A program made the translations under genes and the position numbers. 64,000 nt of DNA from Tropicimonas_B omnivorans (GTDB taxonomy: Bacteria; Pseudomonadota; Alphaproteobacteria; Rhodobacterales; Rhodobacteraceae), in contig NZ_JAVRHL010000003.1 of NCBI RefSeq assembly GCF_031846565.1, positions 992,001-1,056,000 on the forward strand. Direction: 5' to 3'. Below the pieces are notes generated by a model. The model was not told the DNA's origin. It saw only the letters and a list, made by a program, of their open reading frames with translations, and did not search any database. This document shows, piece after piece, positions 41,021-51,527 of the stretch. The number at the start of each line of letters is the position of its first letter. Position 1 is the first letter of the stretch.

Positions 41021-43681
41021 TCAGATCGCTTCGAGATGCTTCTTCGCTGCAGCGATCGCGTCATCGGCGCGGGAGGCATCGGGACCGCCGCCCTGCGCCA
41101 TGTCCGGCCGGCCGCCGCCGCCCTTGCCGCCGAGCTCGGCGACCGCCGCGCGCACCAGATCCACCGCGGAGACCTTTTCCGTCAGATCCGCCGTCACGCC
41201 GGCCGCGACCGCCGCCTTGCCGCCGGCATCCGCCACCAGCAGAATCGCGGCCGAGCCGAGACGAGCCTTCATCTCGTCGATGAGCCCGGGCAGGTCCTTA
41301 CCGGTCACGCCCTGAAGCGACTGCGCCGCAAAGGGAATGCCGTTGACGGGTGCCGCCGACGCTTCGCCGCCGCCGGACGATGTGCCCATGGCAACCTGCC
41401 TGCGCAGGTCGGCGACTTCGGCCTGCAGCTTGCGCCGCTCGTCGACGAGCATGCGAACCCGGTCCACGACCTCGGCCTGAGACGCCTTCACGACGCCGGC
41501 GATCTCGGCCACCTTGCGGTCCTGATCCGCAAGGTAACGCCGTGCGGCCTCACCGGTCAGGGCCTCGATCCGGCGGACACCGGCAGACGAGGCGCTGTCC
41601 GCCAGAAGGACGAAGAGTCCGATATCGCCGGTTTGCCGCACATGGGTGCCGCCGCAAAGCTCGATCGAGTAGGTTTGTCTGTCCCAGCCCTTGCCCGTTT
41701 CGCCCTGCCCCATGGACACGACGCGAACCTCGTCGCCGTATTTCTCGCCGAAAAGCGCCTGAGCGCCGAGCGCACGCGCCTCGTCCGGCGTCATCACCCG
41801 GGTCTCCACGGCTGAATTCTGGCGGATGAGCCGGTTCACCTCGGCCTCCAGCTCGGACCTGTCCTCGTCTGACAACGCCGCGCCGTGGCTGAAATCGAAC
41901 CTCAGCCGATCGGGCGCGTTCAGCGACCCGCGCTGCGCAACGTGATCGCCAAGCCGCTCCCTGAGCGCCTCATTCAGCAGGTGCGTCGCGGAATGGTTCG
42001 CCCGGATATCGTTCCGACGTGCCGAATCCACCATGAGTTCGGCCCCGGTGTGGAGCGCGAACGTGCCCGAGGTGATCTCGGCCTGATGGAGCCAGAGTCC
42101 AGCCGCCCGCTTGGTATCGACGACGCTCGCGGTGCCCTCTATCCCGGCGACCGTTCCGGTATCGCCGATCTGGCCGCCGGATTCACCGTAGAACGGGGTC
42201 TGGTTGAAGATCAGCACGACGCTGTCGCCTTCCTCCGCCTGCTCGACCTCGGCGCCGTCCTTGACGATGGCGACGAGCTGACCTTCGGCGCTGTCGCTGT
42301 CATAACCGAGGAACTCGGTGACGCCGACGCGATCCGCGATCTCGAACCAGACGCGCGCATCGGTTGCCTCTCCGGAGCCGGACCAGGCCGCCCGCGCCTT
42401 CGCCTTCTGCTCCTCCATCGCCGCATCGAAGCCGGCGGTTTCCACCTGCCGGCCGCGCTCCCTGAGCGCATCCTGAGTCAGGTCGAGGGGAAACCCGTAG
42501 GTGTCGTAGAGCTTGAAGGCCGTCCCGCCGGGCAGCGTCGCATCGGGCGCAAGCTTGTCGAGCTCGTCATCCAGAAGCCGCAGGCCCCGGTCCAGGGTCT
42601 GGCGGAAGCGCGTTTCCTCCGCTTCCAGCGTCTGGCGGATCAGGGACTGGGCCTGCCCGAGCTCGGTGTAATGCCCGCCCATCTGGCGGACGAGTTCCGG
42701 CACGAGGCGATGCAGGAGCGGATCGGCCGCGCCCAGAAGATGCGCATGGCGCATGGCGCGGCGCATGATCCGGCGCAGAACATAACCGCGCCCCTCGTTC
42801 GACGGCATCACCCCATCCGCGATGAGGAAGGACGCGGAACGAAGGTGATCGGCGATGACGCGATGGTGCGTGCGTCCCGGCCCGTCCGGATCGGAGGATG
42901 TCGCATGGGCGGATGCCTCGATCAGCGCGCGCATCAGGTCGGTTGCGTAATTGTCGTTCGTTCCCTGAAGCAGCGCCGCGACCCGCTCGATCCCCATTCC
43001 GGTGTCGATGGACTGGTTCGGCAGATCGCGCCGCGTGCCGTCCTCGAACTGCTCGTACTGCATGAAGACGAGATTCCAGATCTCGATGAACCGGTCGCCA
43101 TCCTCCTCCGGACTGCCCGGCGGACCGCCCCAGAAGTCCTCGCCGTGGTCGTAGAAGATCTCGGAACACGGGCCGCACGGGCCGGTGGGCCCCATGGTCC
43201 AGAAGTTGTCATCGGTGGAAATGCGCAGGATCCGCTCGTCCGGCAGGCCGGCCACCTTCTTCCAGAGCTCGGCCGCTTCCTCGTCGGTGTGGTACACCGT
43301 CACCAGAAGCTTGCTCTTGTCGATGCCGAGTTCGCGGGTCACCATCTCCCAGGCGAATGGGATCGCATCCGACTTGAAGTAATCCCCGAAACTGAAATTT
43401 CCCAGCATTTCGAAGAAGGTATGATGCCGGTTGGTGTAGCCTACATTGTCCAGATCATTGTGCTTGCCGCCAGCGCGGACGCATTTCTGGCTCGTAGTTG
43501 CGCGAGTGTAGTCCCGCGTTTCGGCCCCGGTGAAAAGGTTCTTGAACTGCACCATGCCGCTGTTGGCGAACATGAGCGTCGGATCGTTCCGCGGAACGAG
43601 CGGCGAGGACGGAACCACGCGGTGGCCCTGCCGCTCGAAATAATCAAGAAAAGTCGTCCTGATATCGTTCAGGCTGGGCAT
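41021..43681 (-). CDS. alaS: alanine-tRNA ligase
   Basis: The 886-residue product starts MPSLNDIRTTFLDYFERQGH and contains the class II catalytic core (GMVQFKNLFTG, FFEMLGNFSFGDYFK), the editing-site zinc motif NHSATHLL and CGGTHV, and the C-terminal oligomerisation part ending in AAAKKHLEAI. The length fits AlaRS. The ATG lies 7 bases after GGGAGCC. All expected domains are present. Confidence 0.96.
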   Translation of the reverse strand: MPSLNDIRTTFLDYFERQGHRVVPSSPLVPRNDPTLMFANSGMVQFKNLFTGAETRDYTRATTSQKCVRAGGKHNDLDNVGYTNRHHTFFEMLGNFSFGDYFKSDAIPFAWEMVTRELGIDKSKLLVTVYHTDEEAAELWKKVAGLPDERILRISTDDNFWTMGPTGPCGPCSEIFYDHGEDFWGGPPGSPEEDGDRFIEIWNLVFMQYEQFEDGTRRDLPNQSIDTGMGIERVAALLQGTNDNYATDLMRALIEASAHATSSDPDGPGRTHHRVIADHLRSASFLIADGVMPSNEGRGYVLRRIMRRAMRHAHLLGAADPLLHRLVPELVRQMGGHYTELGQAQSLIRQTLEAEETRFRQTLDRGLRLLDDELDKLAPDATLPGGTAFKLYDTYGFPLDLTQDALRERGRQVETAGFDAAMEEQKAKARAAWSGSGEATDARVWFEIADRVGVTEFLGYDSDSAEGQLVAIVKDGAEVEQAEEGDSVVLIFNQTPFYGESGGQIGDTGTVAGIEGTASVVDTKRAAGLWLHQAEITSGTFALHTGAELMVDSARRNDIRANHSATHLLNEALRERLGDHVAQRGSLNAPDRLRFDFSHGAALSDEDRSELEAEVNRLIRQNSAVETRVMTPDEARALGAQALFGEKYGDEVRVVSMGQGETGKGWDRQTYSIELCGGTHVRQTGDIGLFVLLADSASSAGVRRIEALTGEAARRYLADQDRKVAEIAGVVKASQAEVVDRVRMLVDERRKLQAEVADLRRQVAMGTSSGGGEASAAPVNGIPFAAQSLQGVTGKDLPGLIDEMKARLGSAAILLVADAGGKAAVAAGVTADLTEKVSAVDLVRAAVAELGGKGGGGRPDMAQGGGPDASRADDAIAAAKKHLEAI

Positions 43682-43835
43682 CGTGGCTCCCTCCGCGTTT
43701 GCGCCGCAGAGCAATAACGGGGGCGCTCGGGGGTGTCCACATCGTGCTTACCGGCTTGGCTCCGGCGCGGCGAGCGTTGCGACATCAGCCGGCGTGCCGG
43801 CGACCGGGGACGGACCGGTCGCAGACTTTGGCAAT

Positions 43836-43867
43836 GGGAGCGCCGAGCCGGATCGGCCGGCGCTCCC
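43836..43867 (-). terminator. possible terminator after recA
   Basis: Just past the recA stop an inverted repeat GGGAGCGCC/GGCGCTCCC with a 14-base loop can form a strong stem, but the following bases (ATTGCC) lack a T-run, so termination here is uncertain. Confidence 0.4.
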
Positions 43868-43873
43868 GATGCG

Positions 43874-44947
<1,074 letters not shown>

Positions 44948-44999
44948 TTCTGTCGCGTCCTTATCCCATGTGCCGCGCGGGGCGGCAATGACTGCCCGT

Positions 45000-45014
45000 G
45001 TTCACCACTTGTTC
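45000..45014 (-). promoter_or_regulatory. LexA (SOS) box of recA
   Basis: GTTC-ACCACTT-GTTC is an exact match to the alphaproteobacterial SOS consensus GTTC-N7-GTTC and lies in the promoter region of recA. Confidence 0.85.
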
Positions 45015-45127
45015 TATCCCCAGATGCCATCGCCCACGACCATATTCAAGATCTTTGTCACGCTCCATTTTCGCCCGGCACACGTTGAGATAGAGTAAAT
45101 CCGCGATCCGAACCCGAGGGCAGCGCC

Positions 45128-45730
45128 ATGGTGATTTTCTGGGATGCGGGGCTGGTGCTCCTGGCGGTGCCGAAGACCGGTACGCAGGCGCTCGAGGAAG
45201 CGTTCTCCCAGCGCGCCGACATCGTCTTCCGCCACCCGCCGCTGACCAAACACATGCCGCTGGGATGGTTTCGGCGGAAGATCCTGCCGCTCTTCGCCCC
45301 CGAGGATCAGGCCCGGCTGAAGAGCGTGGCGGTGATCCGGGAACCGGTGGACTGGCTTGGAAGCTGGTACCGCTACAGGACCCGCGGGGACATTCTCGGA
45401 ACGCCGAACAGTACGGCCGGGATGGACTTTGCGACCTTTGCAGAGGGGTATCTGTCCGATGCGCAGCCATCTTACGCCACCGTGGGGTCGCAGGGGCGGT
45501 TCCTCCAAGACAACAGGGGCCGGATCGCCGTGGATCATCTGTTTGCCTACGAGCGAATGGACGAGCTGCTGGATTTCCTCGAAGACCGCGTCGGCCTTGC
45601 CGGGGTGACCCCACCTATCCGCAACGCCTCCCCCGAACGCCCGCTTGATTTGCCTGACCAGCTCCGAAAGCGACTTCGGGAAAGCCTGGCGTTCGACATC
45701 GAGCTGCACGCCGCGACAATGAGGAAATAG
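45128..45730 (+). CDS. sulfotransferase-like protein
   Basis: The 200-residue product has a 5'-phosphosulfate-binding P-loop (VPKTGTQALEEAF) and a 3'-phosphate region (SVAVIREPVDWLGSWYRY) as in PAPS-dependent sulfotransferases. The length is short for the group but both binding elements are present. The acceptor is unknown. It lies between recA and cckA, a common neighbour in related genomes as I recall. GGGCAGC precedes ATG 45128. Confidence 0.78.
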   Translation: MVIFWDAGLVLLAVPKTGTQALEEAFSQRADIVFRHPPLTKHMPLGWFRRKILPLFAPEDQARLKSVAVIREPVDWLGSWYRYRTRGDILGTPNSTAGMDFATFAEGYLSDAQPSYATVGSQGRFLQDNRGRIAVDHLFAYERMDELLDFLEDRVGLAGVTPPIRNASPERPLDLPDQLRKRLRESLAFDIELHAATMRK

Positions 45731-45736
45731 GTCCCG

Positions 45737-48241
45737 TCAGTGCAGCTGTCGGCGCACCATCTCGGTAAGCTCGTTCAGAGAGAACGGCTTGGACAGGAAC
45801 GTCGAGTTCGGAATGCGGCTGCGCTCCTCGGCGAAGGGCTCCTCGGCATAGCCGGAAACGAAGATGACGCCGGTGCCCGGGCGGTTTGCGAGCGCGCGCC
45901 GCACCCAGGTCGGACCGTCGAGACCCGGCATCACGACGTCGGTGACGAACAGATCGATCTCGAGCGCCGGGTCCTCGAGCCGCGATAGGGCCTCTTCGGC
46001 GTTGCGCGCCTCGATGACCTCGTAACCTCGCATCTGAAGGGCGCGGGACGCGAACGCACGGACAGGAGCCTCGTCCTCGACGAGAAGGATCTTGCCCAGA
46101 TCGGTTCCCGGCACGGGTCGGGACGTCCCGTCTCGCATCATGCCTGAAGATATCGATGATTGCGTCAAACTGTCGTGGATGACTTGAGGGGGATCGATGG
46201 CTGGAATGGCCGCTGGCATCAGCTCCTGAGGGTCTGGCTCCGTCCGGCTGGCATCGGCCGCCGAAGAGATGTTCTTGATCGCCCCTTCGACCGCCTCGAC
46301 CACGCGCGCTTCCATCATCTGCTCCTCGACGGAGCTCGAAACCTCGCTCGGTGTCAGATCAAGCGGAGGAGGCGCGGTCGCTTCAGCCGGGGCGCATGCA
46401 GGGAACAGAAGAAGGAATGTCGTCCCGGACCCGAGTGCCGAATCGACGAAGACATAGCCGCCGGATTGCTTCACGATCCCGTAAACGGTTGCCAGCCCGA
46501 GGCCGGTTCCTTCGCCGGCGCGCTTGGTCGTGAAGAAGGGTTCGAAGATCTGCTCAAGCTTGTCGAGGGGGATGCCGACGCCATGGTCTTTTACGCGAAC
46601 CGCGCAGTATCGCCCAGCCGGAACAGTCGCACGGTTCCGGCTCATGGGTTCCGTCAGGGTCAGCGCCTCGGTCTCTATGCAGATCTCGCCGCCCTCCGGC
46701 ATCGCGTCGCGCGCGTTCACCACGAGGTTCATGATCACCTGTTCGAGCTGCCGCTTGTCCGCCCGTATCGAAGCGAGATCTTCAGCCTGTGCGAAGGTCA
46801 GTGAAACCCGTTCCCCAACGATACGATTGAGCAGATGGACGAGGTCGGAGAGTACATCCCGCAGGTCGATCCGCTCCGGCTGCATGGTCTGCTTGCGAGA
46901 AAACGCGAGGAGCTGGCTGACGAGACTGCTCGCTCGGTTCACGTTCTGTTCAATCTGGACCAGATCCGCGTATTCCGCGTCCCCAGCATCGTGACGCATG
47001 AGAAGGAGTTCGCAATGCCCGAGGATGGCCGTGAGCAGGTTGTTGAAATCGTGCGCGATTCCTCCGGCGAGCTGGCCGATGGCCTGCATCTTCTGGCTTT
47101 GCGTAAACTTGGCTTCGAGGGATTTGAGTTCGGTCGCATCCATCACGACAGCGGTCAGGCCGGCCGTGCCGGGCGGGATGCTGAGGGTCACCTGGACGAA
47201 CTTCTTTTCGCCGCGGCGGGATTGCAGGATCTCGGGTGATCCCCGCGTCAGGCCACTGGCGGCGTCCCGCAGCCATTCGTTGACCGGGCGACCGAGGCCT
47301 TCGACCAGTTCGGCGAAATTCGCGCCCGGACCGGCTTCGGGCCCGATCAGACCGCGAGCGAGATCGTTGGCTCCGAGGACGTGCCCCTCCTGCGACAGTC
47401 GCAGAACCGCAACGGGCAGCATCTCGAGCGAAGCGGCCTCCTCCGGGCCCAGCGGATCGTCCTGCGCCGGAAGGAGGTACACCTCCCGGCGCCCGTTCGG
47501 CGTGCCGATCTCGACGATGCGGGCGCGGACGCTGCCATTCGGCGTGCGCACATTGTGCTGCGCGCCGCTTTGCAATGGCAGATCATCGAAGATCGCATCC
47601 ACGGTGCGGGCCGAGGCACCGACGAGGCGACGCATCGCGGCGTTCCGGAACAGGATTGCGCCCGAATCGCCCAGCGTCATCATGGGAAGGCCAATGCCCT
47701 CAGCGGACCGTGAACCGGATTTTTCCGACAGATCCTCGATGCGCCAGAGGGTCATGCCGCCCCCGATCTCATGGGCCGCCATGCGAAGGTGGCCGCGCGT
47801 GCCGACGATGTCTTCCCGGCCCGCGCCGGACGCCGCGATCGAAAGCGAGAGGCGCGACAGGAGCGCGGAGGGGTCTGCGACAGTCCCTCGAAGAGCGCGG
47901 GCGAGCGTCTCGCCCTTGCCCCCGAACCGATGTTCAGCAGCGGGATTTCGCAAGGCGATGATTCCATCCGAGCGCGTTACGAAGACCGGAACGGCATCGT
48001 TACCCAAGAGACGCGAGAGAGACGCCGTATCAGGAACATCGCGTTGCGCGAGAGCGAGGATGACGGCGCGCAGGAGCATGAGCGCGGCCATGACACCCGC
48101 CGCGCTCAACGCGCAAAGTGCTGCGAACCCCGGCGGAAGGAGATACGCCGCGACGCAGGCGGCAAATGCCGCACTGGCAAGGGCTGGAAACCTTGGGAAG
48201 CGATCCGCAAGACCGGCAGGAGCGGCGTGGACAACAGTCAA
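45737..48241 (-). CDS. cckA: cell-cycle hybrid histidine kinase CckA
   Basis: The product of about 834 residues has two N-terminal transmembrane helices (about residues 12-60), PAS-type regions, HisKA with GGIAHDFNNLLTAILGHCE, an ATPase domain (VNARDAMPEGG, GLATVYGIVKQSGG) and a C-terminal receiver (LLVEDEAPVRAFASRAL, FVTDVVMPGLDGP, FLSKPFS). AHDFNNLL is the CckA-type histidine box. It phosphorylates ChpT/CtrA in the cell-cycle or motility relay. The start is uncertain; I use TTG 48241 behind GGGAGAGG, where the first helix pair begins. A Pro-rich linker precedes the receiver. Confidence 0.88.
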   Translation of the reverse strand: MTVVHAAPAGLADRFPRFPALASAAFAACVAAYLLPPGFAALCALSAAGVMAALMLLRAVILALAQRDVPDTASLSRLLGNDAVPVFVTRSDGIIALRNPAAEHRFGGKGETLARALRGTVADPSALLSRLSLSIAASGAGREDIVGTRGHLRMAAHEIGGGMTLWRIEDLSEKSGSRSAEGIGLPMMTLGDSGAILFRNAAMRRLVGASARTVDAIFDDLPLQSGAQHNVRTPNGSVRARIVEIGTPNGRREVYLLPAQDDPLGPEEAASLEMLPVAVLRLSQEGHVLGANDLARGLIGPEAGPGANFAELVEGLGRPVNEWLRDAASGLTRGSPEILQSRRGEKKFVQVTLSIPPGTAGLTAVVMDATELKSLEAKFTQSQKMQAIGQLAGGIAHDFNNLLTAILGHCELLLMRHDAGDAEYADLVQIEQNVNRASSLVSQLLAFSRKQTMQPERIDLRDVLSDLVHLLNRIVGERVSLTFAQAEDLASIRADKRQLEQVIMNLVVNARDAMPEGGEICIETEALTLTEPMSRNRATVPAGRYCAVRVKDHGVGIPLDKLEQIFEPFFTTKRAGEGTGLGLATVYGIVKQSGGYVFVDSALGSGTTFLLLFPACAPAEATAPPPLDLTPSEVSSSVEEQMMEARVVEAVEGAIKNISSAADASRTEPDPQELMPAAIPAIDPPQVIHDSLTQSSISSGMMRDGTSRPVPGTDLGKILLVEDEAPVRAFASRALQMRGYEVIEARNAEEALSRLEDPALEIDLFVTDVVMPGLDGPTWVRRALANRPGTGVIFVSGYAEEPFAEERSRIPNSTFLSKPFSLNELTEMVRRQLH

Positions 48242-48302
48242 GGGACCTCTCCCGAAGCTACGTGGTCCCTGCCGATATGACGCGCGAAGTGTTAACGGAG
48301 TC

Positions 48303-49466
48303 TTAAGCCCCGCTCTCCCTGACCAGGATTGCCGCGTAAAACCCGTCTCCGCCCTCGAGCGGACTGAAGCGGCGTTCCTCCCGGATGGTCCAGCCGTGCG
48401 TGTCACCGACGAACTGTGCGACCTGCTCTTCGTTCTCGGCGCGCAGCAGCGAGCAGGTAAGATAGGCGATCGCACCCGAGGAGAGCGCGGCGGCCCGGCG
48501 CAGAAGGCCGGCCTGGACATCTTTCAGTTCATCGAGCCGATCCGGGGTCAGGGACCATTTCGCCTCCGGCTGACGACGCCAGGCGCCGCTGCCCGAACAC
48601 GGCACATCGAGGACCACGACAGGGTACCTTTCACCCTCCAAAATTCGTTTCACGACAGTGACTTTCGACCCGATCTTCGCGCGTGTCGCACGCTCCGGAA
48701 TGTCACGCATACGGATCGGATCCGCATCATGGGCGACGATGGTGGCGCCGAGTGCGGCCAGCGCGAGCGCCTTGCCACCACCTCCCGCACAATAGTCGAG
48801 GATGGCGCCGTGCTCCGGAACGGGGATCATGGCGGCGGCAGCTTGCGAGGCGGCATCCTGAAGCTCGACGAGACCATCAATAAATGCGTTCGAATTCCGT
48901 ATCTTGCGGGCGCCTTCTGTTACGCGTAGCGCTGTTGTGCATAAGGGATGAGGCTCGGTTTCGATCCCCTCTTCCGAAAGCCTCGCCTGAGCGGCCGCCC
49001 GGTCCATCCGGGCGATGTTTGCTCGCAAGGTTACCGGAGCTCTTGCCCGTAATTCATTGAGAACGGGGGAATAATCCTCACCTAAAGACCGGCGCAGATC
49101 GGTCATGAGCCAATCCGGAACGTCAAGCGTCTCGGCCTCCGTGACAGGACCCGTCGCGGACAGTTCCTCGTCGGTGGCGGGCGGCAGAGCATACGTCCCG
49201 CCGGTGAACCAGTCGGACGGCGCCTCGCCCCGTTCGCGCAGGAGGCCGAGGACGATCCCGCGGCCGGTTTCGCCGCCGCCGCGGGCCGCAGCCGAGCGTC
49301 GCCTGCGCAGACCGTCGAAGACGATGTCACGGATCGCTGCGCGATCCTTGGAGCCGGCGAAGCGGCTGCGGCGCGCCCAGTTGGTCAGCTCTTTCTCGGC
49401 GGGACCTCCCGCGAGGATGCGATCCAGTATCTCGACGGCGGCCGCGGCGCGCGCCGGCGGGGTCAC
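48303..49466 (-). CDS. RsmB/NOP-family RNA cytosine-C5 methyltransferase
   Basis: The 387-residue product has a NusB-like N-terminal part and a Rossmann methyltransferase domain with ILDYCAGGGGKALALAA for SAM binding, DVPCSGSGAWRR with the catalytic PC cysteine, and YLTCSLL with the second cysteine. The two-cysteine pattern marks m5C RNA methyltransferases of the RsmB type, which modify 16S rRNA. Neighbouring genes are unrelated. Confidence 0.9.
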   Translation of the reverse strand: MTPPARAAAAVEILDRILAGGPAEKELTNWARRSRFAGSKDRAAIRDIVFDGLRRRRSAAARGGGETGRGIVLGLLRERGEAPSDWFTGGTYALPPATDEELSATGPVTEAETLDVPDWLMTDLRRSLGEDYSPVLNELRARAPVTLRANIARMDRAAAQARLSEEGIETEPHPLCTTALRVTEGARKIRNSNAFIDGLVELQDAASQAAAAMIPVPEHGAILDYCAGGGGKALALAALGATIVAHDADPIRMRDIPERATRAKIGSKVTVVKRILEGERYPVVVLDVPCSGSGAWRRQPEAKWSLTPDRLDELKDVQAGLLRRAAALSSGAIAYLTCSLLRAENEEQVAQFVGDTHGWTIREERRFSPLEGGDGFYAAILVRESGA

Positions 49467-49562
49467 GACCTCCCCCCGGCGTCGCGGCGGAGCGGTCTTT
49501 CATTTGACAGACGCGGCCCCGACCGGCCAGTGAGCGAGGCGAAGATGAAAAGCGAGTGGTAC

Positions 49563-50015
49563 ATGAAGACGATCTTCCTTCTGAACGGGCCCAACCTCAA
49601 CCTGCTCGGTCAGAGGCAGCCTGAGATCTACGGCGCCGAAACGCTCGTGGACGTGGAACGGATCGCGCGGGAGGCCCTGGCCGACGGTTTCACGCTGAAG
49701 GCAATGCAGTCGAACCACGAAGGCGTCCTGATCGACAGCATCCAGGAGGCGCGGCAGAAAGCGGCCGGGATCGTGATCAATCCCGGCGCCTATTCGCACA
49801 CCTCGATCGCCATTCTCGACGCGCTGAACGCCTTCGAGGGCCCGGTGATGGAAGTGCATATCTCCAACATCCACCGCCGCGAGAGCTTCCGCCACACATC
49901 CTATGTCAGTCTGCGTGCGGACGGGGTGATCGCCGGGCTGGGAACGGAAGGCTATGCCGCCGCCGTGCGGCGGATCTGCACCCTCGCCCCGGCCGGCCCT
50001 CAACCGATCCGGTAG
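49563..50015 (+). CDS. aroQ: type II 3-dehydroquinate dehydratase
   Basis: The 150-residue product has the complete type II signature: LLNGPNLNLLGQRQPEIYG with the catalytic Tyr and Arg, the flexible loop, INPGAYSHTSIAILDAL and VHISNIHRRESFRH. It removes water from 3-dehydroquinate in aromatic amino acid synthesis. I choose ATG 49563 rather than the longer frame to 49530. Its last 16 bases overlap the 3' end of the converging guaB gene. Confidence 0.95.
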   Translation: MKTIFLLNGPNLNLLGQRQPEIYGAETLVDVERIAREALADGFTLKAMQSNHEGVLIDSIQEARQKAAGIVINPGAYSHTSIAILDALNAFEGPVMEVHISNIHRRESFRHTSYVSLRADGVIAGLGTEGYAAAVRRICTLAPAGPQPIR

Positions 50016-51448
50016 TTCGGGCTCTCCCGCGTGATGGTCACGTCGTGGACGTGGCTTTCCTTCAGGCCCGCCCCTGTGATCCTGACGAACGAACAGTTGC
50101 GGCGCATCTCCTCGACGGTCGCCGCGCCGGTATATCCCATCGCCGCGCGAAGGCCGCCGACGAGCTGGTGCACCACCGCCTGAGCGGAGCCCTTGTAGGG
50201 AACCTGCCCCTCAATGCCCTCGGGAACGAGCTTGTCCGTCGCGGCATCCTTCTGGAAGTACCGGTCGGCCGAGCCGCGGGCCATGGCGCCGAGGGAGCCC
50301 ATGCCGCGATAGGTCTTGTAGGATCGGCCCTGGTACAGGATGACCTCGCCCGGGCTCTCGTCCGTGCCGGCGATCATCGATCCGACCATGGCGCAGGAGG
50401 CGCCCGCGGCGATCGCCTTGGCGAAATCTCCGGACAGCTTGATGCCGCCATCGGCAATGATTGGCGTATCCCCCGCCGCCGAGGCGCAATCCATGACCGC
50501 CGTGAGCTGCGGCACGCCGACACCGGCGACCATCCGCGTCGTGCAGATGGATCCCGGCCCGATGCCGACCTTGATCGCGTCCGCCCCGGCGCCGATCAGC
50601 GCACGGGTGGCCTCGGCGGTGGCGACATTGCCGGCGGCGACCTGAACGTCGTTCGACAGCCGCTTGATCCGTTCGACGGCCTTGGCGACGCCCTCGGAAT
50701 GGCCGTGCGCGGTGTCCACCACGATCATGTCGCAGCCGGCATCGATCAGCGCCTCGGAGCGCTCGAAACCCGAATCTCCGACCGTCGTCGCGGCAGCGAC
50801 GCGCAGGCGCCCGAGGCGGTCCTTGCAGGCATTGGGATTGAGGACGGCCTTTTCCAGATCTTTCAGCGTCAGAAGCCCGGTGAGCTTGCCGGAGGCGTCC
50901 ACCACGAGAAGCTTCTCGATCCGGCGGGCCTGCATCATCGACCGCGCCTCGTCGAGATCCGCAGGCTCGGTCAGGATCGCGAGCCGATCCGAGGTCATCA
51001 TGGTGGAGACGGGCGTCTTGTCGTCCGAGGCGAAGCGCATGTCCCGGTTGGTGACGATGCCGACGACACGGCTCGAGGCGTCCACCACGGGGAAACCGGT
51101 GACGTTGTAGCGGGCCTGGAGCGCCTTGGCATCGGCCAGGGTCTGGTCGGGTGTCAGCGTGACGGGGTTGTAGACGGTGCCGCTCTCGAAACGCTTGACG
51201 CGGCGTACCTCCTCCTCCTGCTGTTCCAGCGTGAGGTTGCGGTGGATGACCCCCATGCCGCCCGATTGCGCCATGGCGATCGCCATGCGTCCCTCGGTCA
51301 CGGTGTCCATCGCGGAACTCAGGACCGGAATGTTCAGGCGGATGGAGCGGGTGACGTATGTCCCGACATCGGCGGTGGAGGGAAGCACGCGGCTTTCCGC
51401 GGGCACCAGCAGCACATCATCGAAGGTCAGGGCCTCTCGAATCTCCAT
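50000..51448 (-). CDS. guaB: IMP dehydrogenase
   Basis: The 482-residue product has the IMPDH barrel with catalytic loop GIGPGSICTTR (nucleophile Cys), the two CBS domains in the insert (MMTSDRLAIL, LLVVDASGKLTGLLT) and the flap YRGMGS. It makes XMP for GTP synthesis. The length is normal (about 485). The 3' end overlaps aroQ on the other strand. Confidence 0.96.
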   Translation of the reverse strand: MEIREALTFDDVLLVPAESRVLPSTADVGTYVTRSIRLNIPVLSSAMDTVTEGRMAIAMAQSGGMGVIHRNLTLEQQEEEVRRVKRFESGTVYNPVTLTPDQTLADAKALQARYNVTGFPVVDASSRVVGIVTNRDMRFASDDKTPVSTMMTSDRLAILTEPADLDEARSMMQARRIEKLLVVDASGKLTGLLTLKDLEKAVLNPNACKDRLGRLRVAAATTVGDSGFERSEALIDAGCDMIVVDTAHGHSEGVAKAVERIKRLSNDVQVAAGNVATAEATRALIGAGADAIKVGIGPGSICTTRMVAGVGVPQLTAVMDCASAAGDTPIIADGGIKLSGDFAKAIAAGASCAMVGSMIAGTDESPGEVILYQGRSYKTYRGMGSLGAMARGSADRYFQKDAATDKLVPEGIEGQVPYKGSAQAVVHQLVGGLRAAMGYTGAATVEEMRRNCSFVRITGAGLKESHVHDVTITRESPNYRIG

Positions 51449-51527
51449 CTCACGCTCCTCGGGACGGTATCAATTGGCGCGTCCCTATTGCACGATGCCC
51501 GGCCGGGTGAAAGGCCCTCCGCTTCGG

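Noticed and set aside
41885..43717. Long rightward frame opposite alaS
   Set aside because: AlaS on the minus strand is complete; the rightward frame has no recognisable domain.
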